A DNA stretch of 7,395 nt. It comes from Candidatus Neomicrothrix sp. UBA7884 (GTDB taxonomy: Bacteria > Actinomycetota > Acidimicrobiia > Acidimicrobiales > MedAcidi-G1). The position numbers were made by a program, and so were the translations under genes. Below the pieces are notes generated by a model that saw only the letters and a list, made by a program, of their open reading frames with translations, ran no database searches and was not told the origin of the DNA. The stretch spans positions 1 to 7,395 of the forward strand of contig DLRQ01000070.1 in the NCBI GenBank assembly GCA_002501135.1, read 5' to 3'. Numbering within the stretch: position 1 is the stretch's first letter; the number at the start of each line of letters is the position of its first letter. Positions 1 to 4,858 of this stretch are shown here, piece after piece.

Positions 1-110
1 GGGGGCAGGTTGGTCGGCATCGGTACCTCGGGTATCGGACCCGGCCTCGTAGCGCGCAGTGCGTCGCTGGAAGCCATACGGAGGGCCGGAGGTTTCGGAT
101 CCGACCCCGA

Positions 111-128
111 ACGACCCGGTTGGGTCGT
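111..128. terminator. Perfect 7-bp hairpin, possible terminator
   Basis: ACGACCC (111-117) and GGGTCGT (122-128) are exact reverse complements around a GGTT loop. No T-run follows on either strand, so this would be a U-tract-less terminator of the kind proposed in high-GC actinobacteria, perhaps for a plus-strand gene ending upstream. It could also be a protein-binding palindrome. The structure is certain; the role is inferred. Confidence 0.35.
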
Positions 129-220
129 CCACGGGCGCAAAGACTACCAGCGGGTTGCGGCAGGCCCACCCGGGCTCCCGAACGCACCCGGTGTGCCTGG
201 AGGACCAGGGGTTCCACGAC

Positions 221-239
221 TGGTCAGACCATCAGACCA
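221..239. promoter_or_regulatory. FadR/GntR-type operator-like palindrome
   Basis: TGGTC-A-GACCA at 221-231 is a perfect inverted repeat about a single central base. It matches the core of the E. coli FadR site (TGGTC-N-GACCA) and the general GntR-family TGGT-N-ACCA pattern. It overlaps a perfect 8-bp tandem repeat, TCAGACCA at 224-231 and 232-239, which adds a second half-site. The site lies about 50-65 bp before the first VOC start and next to a plausible -10, so it fits a repressor site for the VOC-VOC-SnoaL operon. No GntR gene is in the window. Confidence 0.45.
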
Positions 240-241
240 AC

Positions 242-250
242 TGTTATGGT
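242..250 (+). promoter_or_regulatory. Candidate extended -10 of VOC operon
   Basis: TGTTATGGT contains an extended -10 (TGn followed by TATGGT, 4 of 6 to TATAAT) about 35 nt upstream of the GTG at 286. No clear -35 is seen, since the expected position is occupied by the GntR-like palindrome. This suggests that an activator or repressor controls the promoter. The assignment rests on pattern alone. Confidence 0.3.
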
Positions 251-285
251 CACTCCACCAAGCATGCCTCGACCCGGGAGCAACC

Positions 286-813
286 GTGCCCTACCCGAAC
301 ACCCTCGTCTTCATCGACATTCCATCCACCGACCCAGCGGCCGCCGACGCCTACTACAGCGAAGTGTTCAGCTGGGAGATCGAAGAACGCATCCCGGGCC
401 TGTTCCACAGGATCGTCCCCGGACAGAACTTCAAGGTCGATGACGGCTCACAGGGCCCCACGGGAAACCTCCACATGGGCCTCTACAACGCCACAAACGC
501 CCGACCCAACCCGAACCCCGATCCCACCGAGCCCACCAGCATGAACCCCGACGGGCGAGGCATCCGCGCCTGGATCCTTATCAGCGAGGACGACTCCTTC
601 GAACGAATCCTTGAGGCCGCCACGAGGCTGGGTGGCACCGAGTTGTGGAGAGACCACTTCTGGACCGAATTCGGCGGCGCCAATGCCTCGTTCGTTGACC
701 CGTGGGGCAACCAGATGATGCTGTGGCAGCACCTGCCCGACGCCGAACAGGACGAAGAAACCCACGAGGCCGTAGGCGAGGTCAACCTCCCCGATGGCTG
801 GACCATCGAGTAG
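286..813 (+). CDS. VOC-fold protein lacking usual metal ligands
   Basis: This encodes 175 residues of the vicinal oxygen chelate (glyoxalase/bleomycin-resistance/dioxygenase) superfamily. Two beta-alpha-beta-beta-beta modules are visible. The first begins NTLVFIDIPSTDPAAADAYY and the second runs from about residue 92 to FVDPWGNQMMLW near residue 148. The GTG at 286 is chosen because GGGAG (276-280) sits 5 nt upstream and it places the first strand about seven residues from the N-terminus, as usual in the family. The frame stays open upstream but loses protein character. The canonical first-strand His is missing, and the Glu expected in the last strand (DPxGNxxE) is Met145, so metal-dependent catalysis of the glyoxalase or extradiol type is doubtful. 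A binding protein or a metal-free lyase/isomerase is possible. A Pro/Asn-rich loop occupies residues 70-88. It leads an operon; the next gene starts 27 nt later. The fold is confident, the substrate unknown. Confidence 0.82.
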   Translation: MPYPNTLVFIDIPSTDPAAADAYYSEVFSWEIEERIPGLFHRIVPGQNFKVDDGSQGPTGNLHMGLYNATNARPNPNPDPTEPTSMNPDGRGIRAWILISEDDSFERILEAATRLGGTELWRDHFWTEFGGANASFVDPWGNQMMLWQHLPDAEQDEETHEAVGEVNLPDGWTIE

Positions 814-840
814 ACACCCGCCAGACGAAGACAGGCCACC

Positions 841-1314
841 ATGACCGAAGATACCTACACACTCCATCCACCGTCAGCACGCTGGACACACGTCGCCCTC
901 CGGGTGAACGACATCAACGCCACCATCGCCTGGTACACGGAGCACACCCCCCTGTCACTTCTGGCCCGCCGGGAGGACGAGTTTGGCTACGGCGCATGGC
1001 TCGGACACAGCGACAGTGCCGAACACCCGTTCCTGCTTGTCGTCTCACAGTTCTTCGAGGGCAAGGACCCCTTTGGCGACTCGCCCCACGCGGTTCTCGG
1101 CCCGTTCGCACACATAGGAATCGAACTCTGCAGCCGCGCCGACATCGAAGCCGCCGCCGCCACAGCCGAGGCCAACGGCAGCCTCGCCATGCCACCGACT
1201 CAGATGCCGCCGCCGATCGGCTACATCTGCATGGCCCGTGATCCCGACGGCAACACGATCGAGTTCTCCTACGACCAGGGCGTGTACGCCACCGCCCAGG
1301 AGGTCTGGGGATAG
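841..1314 (+). CDS. VOC-fold protein with metal triad
   Basis: This is a 157-residue glyoxalase/dioxygenase-superfamily protein. Module 1 begins at RWTHVALRVNDINATIAWYT and module 2 at FAHIGIEL; the last strand carries RDPDGNTIEFSYDQG. His17, His91 and Glu141 fall at the positions that bind a divalent metal in this superfamily, so, unlike its upstream neighbour, it looks catalytically competent. Lactoylglutathione-lyase-like, epimerase-like or ring-cleaving chemistry are all possible; residues alone do not choose. The ATG at 841 has only a weak purine-rich Shine-Dalgarno (AGACAGG). It lies 27 nt after the previous stop, so coupled translation within the operon is likely. The C-terminus contains the Shine-Dalgarno for the next gene, and the TAG stop overlaps the proposed ATA start of that gene. 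Confidence 0.88.
   Translation: MTEDTYTLHPPSARWTHVALRVNDINATIAWYTEHTPLSLLARREDEFGYGAWLGHSDSAEHPFLLVVSQFFEGKDPFGDSPHAVLGPFAHIGIELCSRADIEAAAATAEANGSLAMPPTQMPPPIGYICMARDPDGNTIEFSYDQGVYATAQEVWG
1299..1303 (+). promoter_or_regulatory. Shine-Dalgarno that sets the ATA start at 1311
   Basis: GGAGG at 1299-1303 lies within the end of the preceding gene, 7 nt before ATA 1311. It is the only strong ribosome-binding sequence near the start of the SnoaL-like frame. CTG 1305 begins 1 nt after it, too close for use. Confidence 0.55.
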
Positions 1315-1694
1315 CCACCGACCCCACCTCCGTAGTCACCTCGTACCTGGCCTCGTTTGAGACAGGTGACCCGGAGACAATCGCCGCACACGTCAGCGAC
1401 GGCTTCGACAACGTCCACACCAGTGCCCTGGGCTCATCGTCCCATGGACGATCCGCCTATCAGGACCGCCTACCCGCCTTCCTCTCGACGTTCGAGGGGA
1501 TCAGATACGAACCCGTCGAAACCGTCACCGAAGGTGACAAGGTTGCGGTCGCCTACATACTCAACGCCACCCACGGTGATGTTGCCGTCCAGATCCCCGG
1601 GATGTTCAGGTTCACAGTGGACGACGGCCTCATCACCAGACGGGTCGACTACTTCGACAGCCTCACCTTCCTCCGCCAGACCGGCCAGGCCTGA
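1311..1694 (+). CDS. SnoaL/NTF2-like protein, apparent ATA start
   Basis: This reads as 127 residues of a SnoaL-like (NTF2 superfamily) protein. The N-terminal helix is DPTSVVTSYLASFETGDPET, then DGFDNVHTSALG, GRSAYQDRLPAFLSTF, the central strand DKVAVAY, and the closing strand GLITRRVDYFDSLTFLRQTG. The fold is small and cup-shaped and is used by cyclases, isomerases, dehydratases and binding proteins. VDYFDS and the conserved polar centre suggest a working pocket. The frame has no ATG, GTG or TTG upstream of the fold. GGAGG at 1299-1303 is ideally spaced for ATA 1311, which also gives the usual family length and overlaps the TAG of the previous gene by four bases. Either AUA initiates here, or base 1313 is a G in the true genome, in which case the upstream VOC gene would read through to TAG 1333-1335. 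It is the last gene of the plus operon and ends 4 bp from the stop of ribA. Confidence 0.82.
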   Translation: MATDPTSVVTSYLASFETGDPETIAAHVSDGFDNVHTSALGSSSHGRSAYQDRLPAFLSTFEGIRYEPVETVTEGDKVAVAYILNATHGDVAVQIPGMFRFTVDDGLITRRVDYFDSLTFLRQTGQA

Positions 1695-1703
1695 AACCTC
1701 AGG
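1690..1703. terminator. Small hairpin spanning two convergent stops
   Basis: CCTGA (1690-1694) and TCAGG (1699-1703) are complementary around AACC. The arms include the TGA codons of the SnoaL-like gene and of ribA. With only 4 bp between the convergent genes, this 5-bp stem is the only candidate for a shared terminator. It is weak and has no T-run, so it may simply follow from the paired stop codons. Confidence 0.25.
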
Positions 1704-2379
1704 AGGCGTCAGGCGCCAGGTGACCAAGACGGGACCGCTTGGTCGACAGGTAGCGCTCGTTCTCGGCTGTCGGCTCACTCCAGAGTGGCAGGCGACCAAC
1801 CACCCTCACCCCCAGTTCAGTCAGTCCCCCGACCTTCGCCGGGTTGTTGGTCAACAAGACGACTGACCCGACCCCGAGATGTGAGAGGACCTGTGCCGCA
1901 ACTCCGTAATGGCGTTCGTCTGCCGCATGGCCAAGTTCCAGGTTCGCCTCGATCGTGTCGAGGCCCTCATCCTGGAGTCGGTAGGCCCGGAGCTTGTCGG
2001 CAAGGCCTATTCCGCGACCCTCGTGGCCACGCAGGTAGATGACCACGCCGCGGCCCTCCTCGGCGATGCGCTCGAGCGACATCTCGAGTTGGGTTCCACA
2101 GTCGCAGCGACGCGAACCGAACACGTCACCCGTAAGGCACTCAGAGTGCACCCGTGTCACGACGTCGTCTCCGGCAACGTCGCCCAACACGAGCGCCAGG
2201 TGTTCGAGACCGTCGACAAGGCTCGTGAACACGTGTCCCTCAAACGTTCCGACACGTGTCGGAACGGGCGCCGAACCACCCTCGGACACGAGCGTTGCAC
2301 TCGGCCAGAGGAGGCGTTCGACGTCCGCGTTGCCGGCACCAAACCCCTCTGCTGCGCCCCCAACCACTGCTGTACCCAC
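1699..2379 (-). CDS. ribA: GTP cyclohydrolase II
   Basis: GTP cyclohydrolase II opens the imidazole ring of GTP to give 2,5-diamino-6-ribosylamino-pyrimidinone 5'-phosphate, formate and pyrophosphate; this is the first riboflavin step, in the cytosol. The family signature is clear: RVHSECLTGDVFGSRRCDCG with zinc ligands Cys81, Cys92 and Cys94, then YLRGHEGRGIGL, KLRAYRLQD, AADERHYG and LLTNNPAKV. Tyr133 and Arg156 correspond to E. coli RibA Tyr105 and Arg128. A Tyr at that site fits full GCH II activity rather than the Met-containing streptomycete variant that stops at a formamidopyrimidine. It is monofunctional, with no DHBP synthase domain. The first ~36 of 226 residues precede the core and are unlike E. 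coli RibA. GTG 2379 is preceded by GAGG at 8-nt spacing and lies 3 nt after the Rieske stop, so the two genes are probably coupled. The gene contains a 22-bp perfect palindrome (2245-2266). In this setting it may serve a special pathway rather than housekeeping. Confidence 0.93.
   Translation of the reverse strand: MGTAVVGGAAEGFGAGNADVERLLWPSATLVSEGGSAPVPTRVGTFEGHVFTSLVDGLEHLALVLGDVAGDDVVTRVHSECLTGDVFGSRRCDCGTQLEMSLERIAEEGRGVVIYLRGHEGRGIGLADKLRAYRLQDEGLDTIEANLELGHAADERHYGVAAQVLSHLGVGSVVLLTNNPAKVGGLTELGVRVVGRLPLWSEPTAENERYLSTKRSRLGHLAPDAS
2245..2266. repeat. 22-bp perfect palindrome inside ribA
   Basis: CGTTCCGACAC at 2245-2255 is followed directly by its exact reverse complement at 2256-2266, with no loop. 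The centre is ACACGTGT, and a second ACACGTGT lies at 2229-2236, its centre 23 bp away. The palindrome covers codons 38-45 of ribA, where the catalytic core begins. Gap-free symmetry is more typical of a dimeric-protein binding site than of an RNA hairpin. The structure is certain; the function is unknown. Confidence 0.6.
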
Positions 2380-2382
2380 AGT

Positions 2383-3378
2383 TCAGGCCTCGAGCATCGC
2401 CGCGAAGCGCCGCCTCCACTCGACCGAGGCCTTGTCGGCCTGGACGCTTACCAGGGCTGTCTGCCCAAGTGGCATCTCGCCAATCAAGCGTTCGAGCATG
2501 ACCCGGTCCTCCTCACCGATCGCCTTGTCGAACTCGATCACCTCGTCACCCGGCACGTCAAAGTCGTCGTTCCGCCACACCACAAACGTGAAGTACGACG
2601 TGACCTCGTCTATCGGAGTCGAAACCAGGAGGAGGATGTGCTCAAGACCCGATTCGTAGGCGACTGTGCTCCTGACCGTCAGCGGCAGGCAGAACCCGGT
2701 GCTCATGACCCTTCCCACGACAGGTTCAGACGACCCTGACGTGATCTGGGCCTCATCCGGGTTTCTGGCAACCACCTCGTAGCGGTAGCCGTGGTAGCCC
2801 CCGTCGAGGTCCTCGAGTTCAATCGCCGGCACGGTCGGAGGCTGGGCGCCGCCGAAGGTTCCAGTGTGCACGAACGGGAAGTGGGAAATATCGAGGAAGT
2901 TGTCGACCATCCTCGTGGATGCGACCTGCCAGACCATTACCTCGGTGTTGATACGACGGAAATTGGGGTCAGCGTCAACTGCCATCTCGGGAATCGGTGC
3001 AGCCGGTTCACCTGAACACACCCAAACCAGCCCGTAGGCCTCGTCGACACGGATCACCGGCAGATTTGCCCGCGGAGGCACTGGAACGCCCTCGTTCGCC
3101 GAAGGCACCTCCACACACCGACCCTCCCCGCCGAACACCCAACCGTGGTAGGGGCACGACAGGCAACCGTCGGAAACCGTTCCTGCAGACAGGGGCGCCT
3201 CACGGTGCGGGCACCTGTCGGAGCCAGCGACGATCCTCCCGTCGGGATCCCGCCAGAGCACGTAGTCGTCACCCAACAGGGTCACTCCGTGGGGTCCCGG
3301 CGACACATCATCGGAACTGGCCACGACGTGCCAGTGGGATCTGAGAGCGGCCGAAGACATCAAGTCTTGCTTGGTCAT
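2383..3378 (-). CDS. Rieske non-haem iron oxygenase, alpha subunit
   Basis: This is a 331-residue aromatic-ring-hydroxylating or O/N-demethylating oxygenase of the Rieske family. The N-terminal Rieske domain binds a [2Fe-2S] cluster through Cys56-x-His58 and Cys75-x2-His78 (CPHREAPL and SCPYHGW). The catalytic domain carries NFLDISHFPFVH. Asp163 is the residue that relays electrons between subunits, His166 and His171 bind mononuclear iron, and Asp291 (EEDRVMLE) is the likely third ligand. Length and single-subunit look match vanillate demethylase (VanA)-like and PrnD-like enzymes better than the longer dioxygenase alpha subunits; N-demethylases of methylxanthines are also in this group. No beta subunit, ferredoxin or reductase is in the window, so electrons must come from elsewhere. 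ATG 3378 has no Shine-Dalgarno and sits 6 nt after a -10-like TAATCT, so a leaderless mRNA is likely. It is followed by ribA. The substrate is not predictable. Confidence 0.9.
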   Translation of the reverse strand: MTKQDLMSSAALRSHWHVVASSDDVSPGPHGVTLLGDDYVLWRDPDGRIVAGSDRCPHREAPLSAGTVSDGCLSCPYHGWVFGGEGRCVEVPSANEGVPVPPRANLPVIRVDEAYGLVWVCSGEPAAPIPEMAVDADPNFRRINTEVMVWQVASTRMVDNFLDISHFPFVHTGTFGGAQPPTVPAIELEDLDGGYHGYRYEVVARNPDEAQITSGSSEPVVGRVMSTGFCLPLTVRSTVAYESGLEHILLLVSTPIDEVTSYFTFVVWRNDDFDVPGDEVIEFDKAIGEEDRVMLERLIGEMPLGQTALVSVQADKASVEWRRRFAAMLEA

Positions 3379-3384
3379 GGATGC

Positions 3385-3413
3385 AGATTACCGGCCAGCA
3401 TCATTAGTGTCCT
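3385..3413 (-). promoter_or_regulatory. Candidate promoter for Rieske-ribA, leaderless
   Basis: On the minus strand AGGACA (3413-3408, 4 of 6 to TTGACA) is followed after exactly 17 bp by TAATCT (3390-3385), which fits the TAnnnT form of many actinobacterial -10 boxes. The A of the start codon at 3378 is 7 nt beyond the -10, where transcription would begin, and no GGAGG lies between. This predicts a transcript starting at the ATG itself. Confidence 0.45.
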
Positions 3414-3415
3414 AA
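3404..3415. promoter_or_regulatory. TTAG-N4-CTAA inverted repeat, possible operator
   Basis: TTAG (3404-3407) and CTAA (3412-3415) are inverted about TGTC in the 52-bp region between the divergent Rieske and amidohydrolase genes. The repeat overlaps the proposed -35 of the minus promoter and a TAGTGT (3405-3410) that could be the -10 of the plus promoter. One bound regulator could therefore control both directions. Arms of four bases are short, so the assignment is tentative. Confidence 0.3.
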
Positions 3416-3430
3416 CTCAGCGGAGGCCAC

Positions 3431-4798
3431 ATGACAGACCTGATCGTTGCGGGAACCCTGCTTACGATGGACCCTGACCGGACCATCTGGGGCGACGGCG
3501 CCATCGCCGTCGCCGACGGCCGAATTGAACGGGTCGGGCAGCGTGCCGACCTGGTGGAAGACCACCCAGACGCCCAGATCCTGGGTGGTACGGGTTGTGT
3601 GGTCACGCCGGGCTTCATCAACGCCCACCAGCACCTCACCGGCGACCGTCTCATCCGCTCCTGCATCCCCGACGACATTCCCACGACTACGGCCATCTTC
3701 GACTGGGTGGTCCCCGTCCACGCAGCGCACACCGGCGACGACGATGAACTGTCGGCGACCCTGTCGCTCCTCGAGGCGGTCGGCAACGGCGTCACAACCA
3801 CCGTCGAGGCCGGGACCGTCGCCCACCCGGACCGCGTCGCTGCCGCATTCCGTGCCGTCGGGGTCAGGGGCTGTATCGGAACCTGGGGCTGGGACAACGG
3901 CGATGGGCCGTTCTCGCTTCCAACCGACGAGGTCATGGCCCGACAACGCTCAGTGGTCGAGGCCAACCCCTCCGGGGGCCTCGTCGAGGGGTGGGTAACT
4001 CTTGTCGGCCACGACCTAGCGTCAGACCAACTGTTTACAGAGGCGGCCGACCTGGCCCGGACCGCCGGTACCGGGTTGACCTTTCACATGTCGCCATCGG
4101 CCGACGACGCCATTGCATTCGCAGAGTGGTCCGGGAAACGGCCTATCAGGCACCTTGCAGACCTTGGGGTGCTGGGCCCACAGACCCTGATTGCCCACGC
4201 CGTTCACCTCGATGACGACGAGGTCGACCTGCTGGTCGAGACCCGCACTGCGATCGCATACTGCCCATGGGCATACCTGCGGTTGGGGCAGGGCGTCACC
4301 ACGTGGGGCAGGCACATCGAGTTCCTCAAAAAGGGTGGCCGGCTGGCGCTCGGCTGTGACACCGAGAACGCAGGTGACGCAATCGACCCCCTCAGGGTGG
4401 CCGTCCTGACAGCCGGCCTGGCACGTGACATGTCGACGGACCCGCAGGCGTTCGGTGCCCATGCCGCCCTCGAACTGCTGACCATCCGTGGAGCAGAGGC
4501 GATAGGCATGGATGACCACATCGGTTCAATCGAAAACGGCAAGGCCGCAGACCTGGTGGTCCACGACCTGAGTGGAATCGGGTCCACCCCGAACGCCATC
4601 GACCCGGCACTGCAGCTGCTCTGGACAGGCGACGGCCGTTCAGTCAAGGACGTGGTCGTCGACGGCGTGCCCGTGGTTCTCAACCAGGAGAGCGCCAGGG
4701 TCGACCACACCAGCCTGGTTGCCGAGGCGGTGGCGTCACAGCAGAGGCTGCTCGACCAGGCCGGCCTGTCTCCCACTCCCCGATGGCCGGTCCGCTGA
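3431..4798 (+). CDS. TRZ/ATZ-family amidohydrolase, copy 1
   Basis: This encodes 455 residues of the metal-dependent amidohydrolase superfamily (s-triazine hydrolase, cytosine/guanine deaminase group), which hydrolyse C-N or C-Cl bonds on N-heterocycles. A beta-sandwich edge (residues 1-58) opens the chain. The TIM barrel holds His66-x-His68 (GFINAHQH), His219 (TFHMSP), His256 (LIAHAVHL) and Asp310 (LGCDTEN), the usual ligands of one metal. The C-terminal sandwich includes GSIENGKAADLVVHD. The Glu normally three residues after the third His (HxxE) is Pro222, an exception shared with the other copy. ATG 3431 has GGAGG at 3422-3426, 4 nt upstream. The gene is monocistronic and diverges from the Rieske gene. 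It resembles the amidohydrolase at 4817-6205 through most of its length, but its substrate-facing region (CPWAYLRLGQGVTTWG) differs. A strong hairpin lies in codons 21-28. Deaminase or hydrolase on an unknown heterocycle is the best call. Confidence 0.88.
   Translation: MTDLIVAGTLLTMDPDRTIWGDGAIAVADGRIERVGQRADLVEDHPDAQILGGTGCVVTPGFINAHQHLTGDRLIRSCIPDDIPTTTAIFDWVVPVHAAHTGDDDELSATLSLLEAVGNGVTTTVEAGTVAHPDRVAAAFRAVGVRGCIGTWGWDNGDGPFSLPTDEVMARQRSVVEANPSGGLVEGWVTLVGHDLASDQLFTEAADLARTAGTGLTFHMSPSADDAIAFAEWSGKRPIRHLADLGVLGPQTLIAHAVHLDDDEVDLLVETRTAIAYCPWAYLRLGQGVTTWGRHIEFLKKGGRLALGCDTENAGDAIDPLRVAVLTAGLARDMSTDPQAFGAHAALELLTIRGAEAIGMDDHIGSIENGKAADLVVHDLSGIGSTPNAIDPALQLLWTGDGRSVKDVVVDGVPVVLNQESARVDHTSLVAEAVASQQRLLDQAGLSPTPRWPVR
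3491..3514 (+). other. Strong 10-bp hairpin early in amidohydrolase 1
   Basis: GGCGACGGCG (3491-3500) and CGCCGTCGCC (3505-3514) are exact complements around CCAT. This gives a 10-bp, nearly all G-C stem 60 nt after the start codon. An overlapping 6-bp alternative, GCCGTC with GACGGC (3506-3520, loop GCC), would exclude part of it. The repeat of GAC, GGC and GCC codons for GDGAIAVADG partly explains the pairing. An effect on translation or transcription is possible but unproven. Confidence 0.35.
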
Positions 4799-4803
4799 AG
4801 GGC

Positions 4804-4858
4804 GACGGCGCTACCGTCAGATAACCGGATACTTGGCCCGGTCCGGCAGACCGGACCG
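4804..4858. terminator. Hairpin pair between convergent amidohydrolases
   Basis: Two stems lie here. GACGG (4804-4808) pairs with CCGTC (4814-4818) across the 18-bp gap between the stops. CGGTCCGG (4839-4846) pairs perfectly with CCGGACCG (4851-4858) around a CAGA loop. The second begins 41 nt after the stop of the plus-strand gene and lies inside the last codons of the minus-strand gene. It is a good candidate terminator for the plus transcript, without a T-run, as is common in actinobacteria. Confidence 0.45.

Larger units (their letters stand above)
1..285. other. Upstream region, no supported gene
   Basis: An open frame runs on from the first VOC gene into this stretch, but its translation is Gly/Pro-rich, resembles no fold I know, and shows weaker third-position G/C preference than the genes. 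Two partial frames cannot be excluded. One is a plus-strand tail ending at TAG 50-52. The other is a minus-strand start at ATG 77 reading MASSDALRATRPGPIPEV and running off the left edge. Neither has a Shine-Dalgarno sequence or recognisable domain. The region also holds the hairpin at 111-128 and the operator/promoter at 221-250, described separately. Confidence 0.5.

Noticed and set aside
10..285. N-terminal extension of the first VOC protein from TTG at 10
   Set aside because: The added residues are Gly/Pro-rich with no fold, and GTG 286 has a GGGAG at correct spacing and the normal family start. The extension also contains the operator-like palindrome.
702..1241. 179-residue plus-strand frame overlapping both VOC genes
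   Set aside because: Arg-rich and low in hydrophobic order; the two VOC frames it overlaps are clearly coding.
1699..2379. Flavin (FMN) riboswitch controlling ribA
   Set aside because: Only 3 nt separate ribA from the upstream gene, and no conserved FMN-aptamer elements were seen before the Rieske gene.
1909..2739. 276-residue plus-strand open frame
   Set aside because: It lies opposite ribA and the Rieske gene, both with full catalytic motifs; its translation has no recognisable domain. It is a GC-rich antisense shadow.
3342..3360. Alternative Rieske start at Met7 (ATG 3360)
   Set aside because: It has no Shine-Dalgarno either, and the -10 spacing favours ATG 3378.
3404..3966. Minus-strand frames of 180-184 residues opposite the start of amidohydrolase 1
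   Set aside because: They oppose a gene with a strong Shine-Dalgarno and complete N-terminal motifs, and their translations match nothing known to me.
232..4035. 14-nt exact repeat TCAGACCAACTGTT at 232-245 and 4022-4035
   Set aside because: The second copy is inside amidohydrolase 1 codons and lacks the palindrome. One 14-mer match in a window of this size is not surprising.
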